A DNA stretch of 64,000 nt from Bacillus sp. E(2018) (lineage in GTDB: Bacteria > Bacillota > Bacilli > Bacillales > Fictibacillaceae): NCBI RefSeq assembly GCF_005503015.1, contig NZ_SCOL01000004.1, positions 124,001 to 188,000 of the forward strand, given 5' to 3'. The position numbers were made by a program, and so were the translations under genes. Of the stretch, positions 62,170 through 64,000 are shown piece after piece. The stretch's first letter is position 1; each line of letters starts with the position of its first letter. Under the pieces are notes generated by a model, which did no database searches, was not told the DNA's origin, and saw nothing but the letters and a program-made list of their open reading frames with translations.

Positions 62170-63222
62170 ATGAAAAAAAGTTGGTACAGTCTTTTAACTG
62201 CCTGTTGCTTAATAAGTGGTTGTAGTCCTTTAAATAAAGATGAAGTAAGTCAATCATCTAAAGATACCGTCACCAAAAATTTAAATATTCCTTGGCAGAT
62301 AAACAGCACCCCGAAACAAATGTGGATCAGTGAACGCACTGGGGGGCTTGTTTTACTAGGGACAAAACAAAAAAAGACCTCTTATTCCCCAAAATTTTCA
62401 GAAGCATTGGCTGATGGCGGGGAAGGAGGTTTTCTTGGTTTTCTTTTAGACCGAAATTTTGACAGTAATAACATCGCTTACGGGTATTATACGTATGAAA
62501 AATCGGGTCGTTTAATCAATCGAGTGGTTGAAATGCGCTTTGAGAATGAAGAGTGGCAAGAAAGTAGAATCCTTCTTGACGATATTCCCGGTGGTTACAC
62601 ACACAATGGGGGAAGAATGGAATGGGGACCCGATCAAAAGCTTTATATTACAACGGGAGATAGTGGAGAAGAAGATCTCTCTCAAAGTTTAAAAAGCCTA
62701 GCAGGAAAAATTCTAAGAATAAATAAGGATGGTTCTGTTCCACAAGATAATCCATTCTATCCTTCTCCGATCTATACATATGGTCATCGTAATCCACAAG
62801 GAATGACATGGGATGAAAAAGGGACCATGTTTGCTGCTGAGCATGGTTCATCAAATTATGATGAGATTAATAAAATTGAAGCAGGTAAAAATTACGGGTG
62901 GCCAATTATTCGCGGTGATGAAAAAAAGAATGGCTTACAGTCACCATGGATTCACTCGGGTGATGATACGTGGGCACCTTCTGGCATCGACTACCAAAAT
63001 GGGTCCTTGTATGTCGCTGCATTGCGAGGGGAAAGTGTTATGAAAGTTAGCACTTCAACTAAAAAGATAACCACAATTGTTTCCAATGAAGGGCGAATTC
63101 GTGATATCCTTATTGAGGATAACAAAATGTATAGTGTAACGAATAACAGAGATGGAAGAGGACAGCCATCAGATGACGATGATGTGTTGCTAAGTGTATC
63201 ACTAGAAAAAGTAATGGAGTAA
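62170..63222 (+). CDS. Soluble aldose sugar dehydrogenase-like lipoprotein
   Basis: The 350-residue protein has a lipobox ISGC and a six-bladed beta-propeller of the PQQ-dependent sugar dehydrogenase (GdhB/YliI) family: GGYTHNGGRMEWGPDQKLYITTGD in pieces such as HNGGRMEWGPD, the YGHRNPQGM motif, and AEHGSSNYDEIN. A PQQ biosynthesis cluster is not seen, so cofactor use is uncertain. It is inserted between yusF and yusE. Confidence 0.87.
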   Translation: MKKSWYSLLTACCLISGCSPLNKDEVSQSSKDTVTKNLNIPWQINSTPKQMWISERTGGLVLLGTKQKKTSYSPKFSEALADGGEGGFLGFLLDRNFDSNNIAYGYYTYEKSGRLINRVVEMRFENEEWQESRILLDDIPGGYTHNGGRMEWGPDQKLYITTGDSGEEDLSQSLKSLAGKILRINKDGSVPQDNPFYPSPIYTYGHRNPQGMTWDEKGTMFAAEHGSSNYDEINKIEAGKNYGWPIIRGDEKKNGLQSPWIHSGDDTWAPSGIDYQNGSLYVAALRGESVMKVSTSTKKITTIVSNEGRIRDILIEDNKMYSVTNNRDGRGQPSDDDDVLLSVSLEKVME

Positions 63223-63226
63223 TACC

Positions 63227-63574
63227 ATGAAGGAAATCACTCGGAAAAATTGGGATACCGTTATCGAACAATCTCTGCATAGCCCGTACTTCTTATATCT
63301 TGAGACTCCGCTTTGCGGAACTTGTAAGATGGGTAAGAAGATGTTTGAGGTCGCAGTCGAAACGATACGTGTTCAAAAAAACGATCATATAGCAGTAGGT
63401 GTTAGCAATATTAATGAGATGCCGGAGCTTGCAGCGAAATATGGGGTAACGAGCGTACCATGTTTACTCATACTTTCAAGAGGAATTGCAATTGATCGCA
63501 TTTATGCGCTTCAATCTGCGGGAAATATCTATAATTCCATGTTAAAACTAGTGGAAAAGGAATTTAAAGGATGA
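63227..63574 (+). CDS. yusE: Thioredoxin-like protein (YusE-like)
   Basis: The 115-residue thioredoxin-fold protein has a CGTC active-site motif in LETPLCGTCKMGKKMF (about 26-41), in which the usual Trp-Cys-Gly-Pro is changed. The cis-proline SVPCLLIL segment follows. It ends the transcript that starts at yusF. The redox partner is unknown. Confidence 0.85.
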   Translation: MKEITRKNWDTVIEQSLHSPYFLYLETPLCGTCKMGKKMFEVAVETIRVQKNDHIAVGVSNINEMPELAAKYGVTSVPCLLILSRGIAIDRIYALQSAGNIYNSMLKLVEKEFKG

Positions 63575-63605
63575 AAAAAATGTGGGATCTACCCCACATT
63601 TTTTT
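63574..63605 (+). terminator. Terminator of the yusF-yusE transcript
   Basis: AAAAAATGTGGG and CCCCACATTTTTT form a stem with loop ATCTA and a T-run. Confidence 0.9.
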
Positions 63606-64000
63606 ATTCTTCACCTAATTCTACAAAATTATCGATTTTTCGGGGGTTAAATCTCAAGAAAAATATGGGAATTTAATGTCGGTAACACGTCCTTTTGTAA
63701 CAATTAAGGGTGTGTTTTTTTATTTTGAAATAACGCCGAGGACTCTAATAGAGGGGTTTTTAAGCAATTGGGCGTAATTGTCAGTTTGTTTAGCATATTC
63801 AGTACTTTAACGATAACGTCACAAATGTTACGAGCGTTGTAATATTGTTATAGAACTGTATCCTACAAATGTCAAAAGTCATGGTATAAATGAATAGGAG
63901 AGCTTGTTTGCATGTTTGCTCCCTAGCTTATTGTGGTAAATAAGAATGATTTTATTTTTAAAATAAAAATATACGATTCACTAATAAACGAAACAAAAGG
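63606..64000 (+). other. Long intergenic or leader region at the window end
   Basis: About 395 bases hold no ORF. A -10-like GGTATAAAT lies near 63886 with a downstream hairpin formed by GGAG and CTCC near 63896-63926, and a small CTCTAATAGAG hairpin with GGGG and a T-run occurs near 63752. These look like a leader of a gene beyond the window, but no riboswitch consensus could be recognised. Confidence 0.5.

Noticed and set aside
63826..63855. Possible WalR boxes (TGTTAC ... TGTAAT)
   Set aside because: The spacing is six rather than five bases, so the WalR consensus is not met.

Overview
The window is a chromosomal stretch from a low-GC, endospore-forming member of the Bacillaceae. Evidence for sporulation includes a GerA/GerC germination pair, a CotB-like coat protein, spore-type transglutaminase, a YhcN/YlaJ-type lipoprotein and a spore-type GH18 lipoprotein. 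Gene content and order resemble Bacillus subtilis in several blocks (ydgG-ydgH, hom-thrC-thrB, yuaF-yuaG, and yusM-L-K-J-I-H-G-F-E). The exact genus cannot be fixed from sequence alone; a Fictibacillus-like relative is a guess. No rRNA, tRNA, CRISPR array, prophage or insertion sequence was seen.

Layout. 0-9.9 kb: end of a MarR regulator and its MMPL exporter, secreted metalloprotease InhA followed by a small lipoprotein that carries a copy of the InhA propeptide, a LytTR/DUF3021 pair, a GAF-STAS (RsbR-like) protein and an M29 aminopeptidase. 10-16.6 kb: GH18 lipoprotein, threonine operon hom-thrC-thrB, PAS-STAS protein, AlkD-like repair protein. 16.6-30 kb: NfeD/flotillin operon behind a textbook SigW promoter, YqgV-like protein, two acetyltransferases, Nif3-like and DedA proteins, BrnQ, an FAD oxidoreductase, an orphan ABC permease pair and Tgl. 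30-42 kb: M23 hydrolase, ECF-type sigma/anti-sigma pair, RocB-like peptidase, MacB-type ABC pair, PepE-like peptidase, Cu/Zn SOD lipoprotein, and a three-gene ABC-2 exporter preceded by a leader peptide and terminator (candidate attenuator). 42-51 kb: multi-repeat channel protein, ZIP transporter, polyserine coat protein, a divergent UMP-kinase paralogue with its own leader ORF and terminator, and a gerA-gerC pair lacking gerB. 51-64 kb: CopD-like protein, DUF2573 protein, proline dehydrogenase with a cre site, the fadNAE beta-oxidation operon behind a perfect FadR-type operator, then yusI, gcvH, yusG, an inverted gsiB-like gene with a SigB promoter, yusF, a soluble sugar dehydrogenase lipoprotein and yusE.

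Five copies of one dispersed palindromic repeat lie in intergenic regions. Three are exactly 129 bp; two are 253-254 bp because of the same internal 125-bp structured insertion. The strongest candidates for undescribed biology are the two leader-ORF/terminator regulatory regions (41.76-41.97 kb and 45.93-46.10 kb), the stand-alone InhA propeptide lipoprotein, and the long/short forms of the dispersed repeat.
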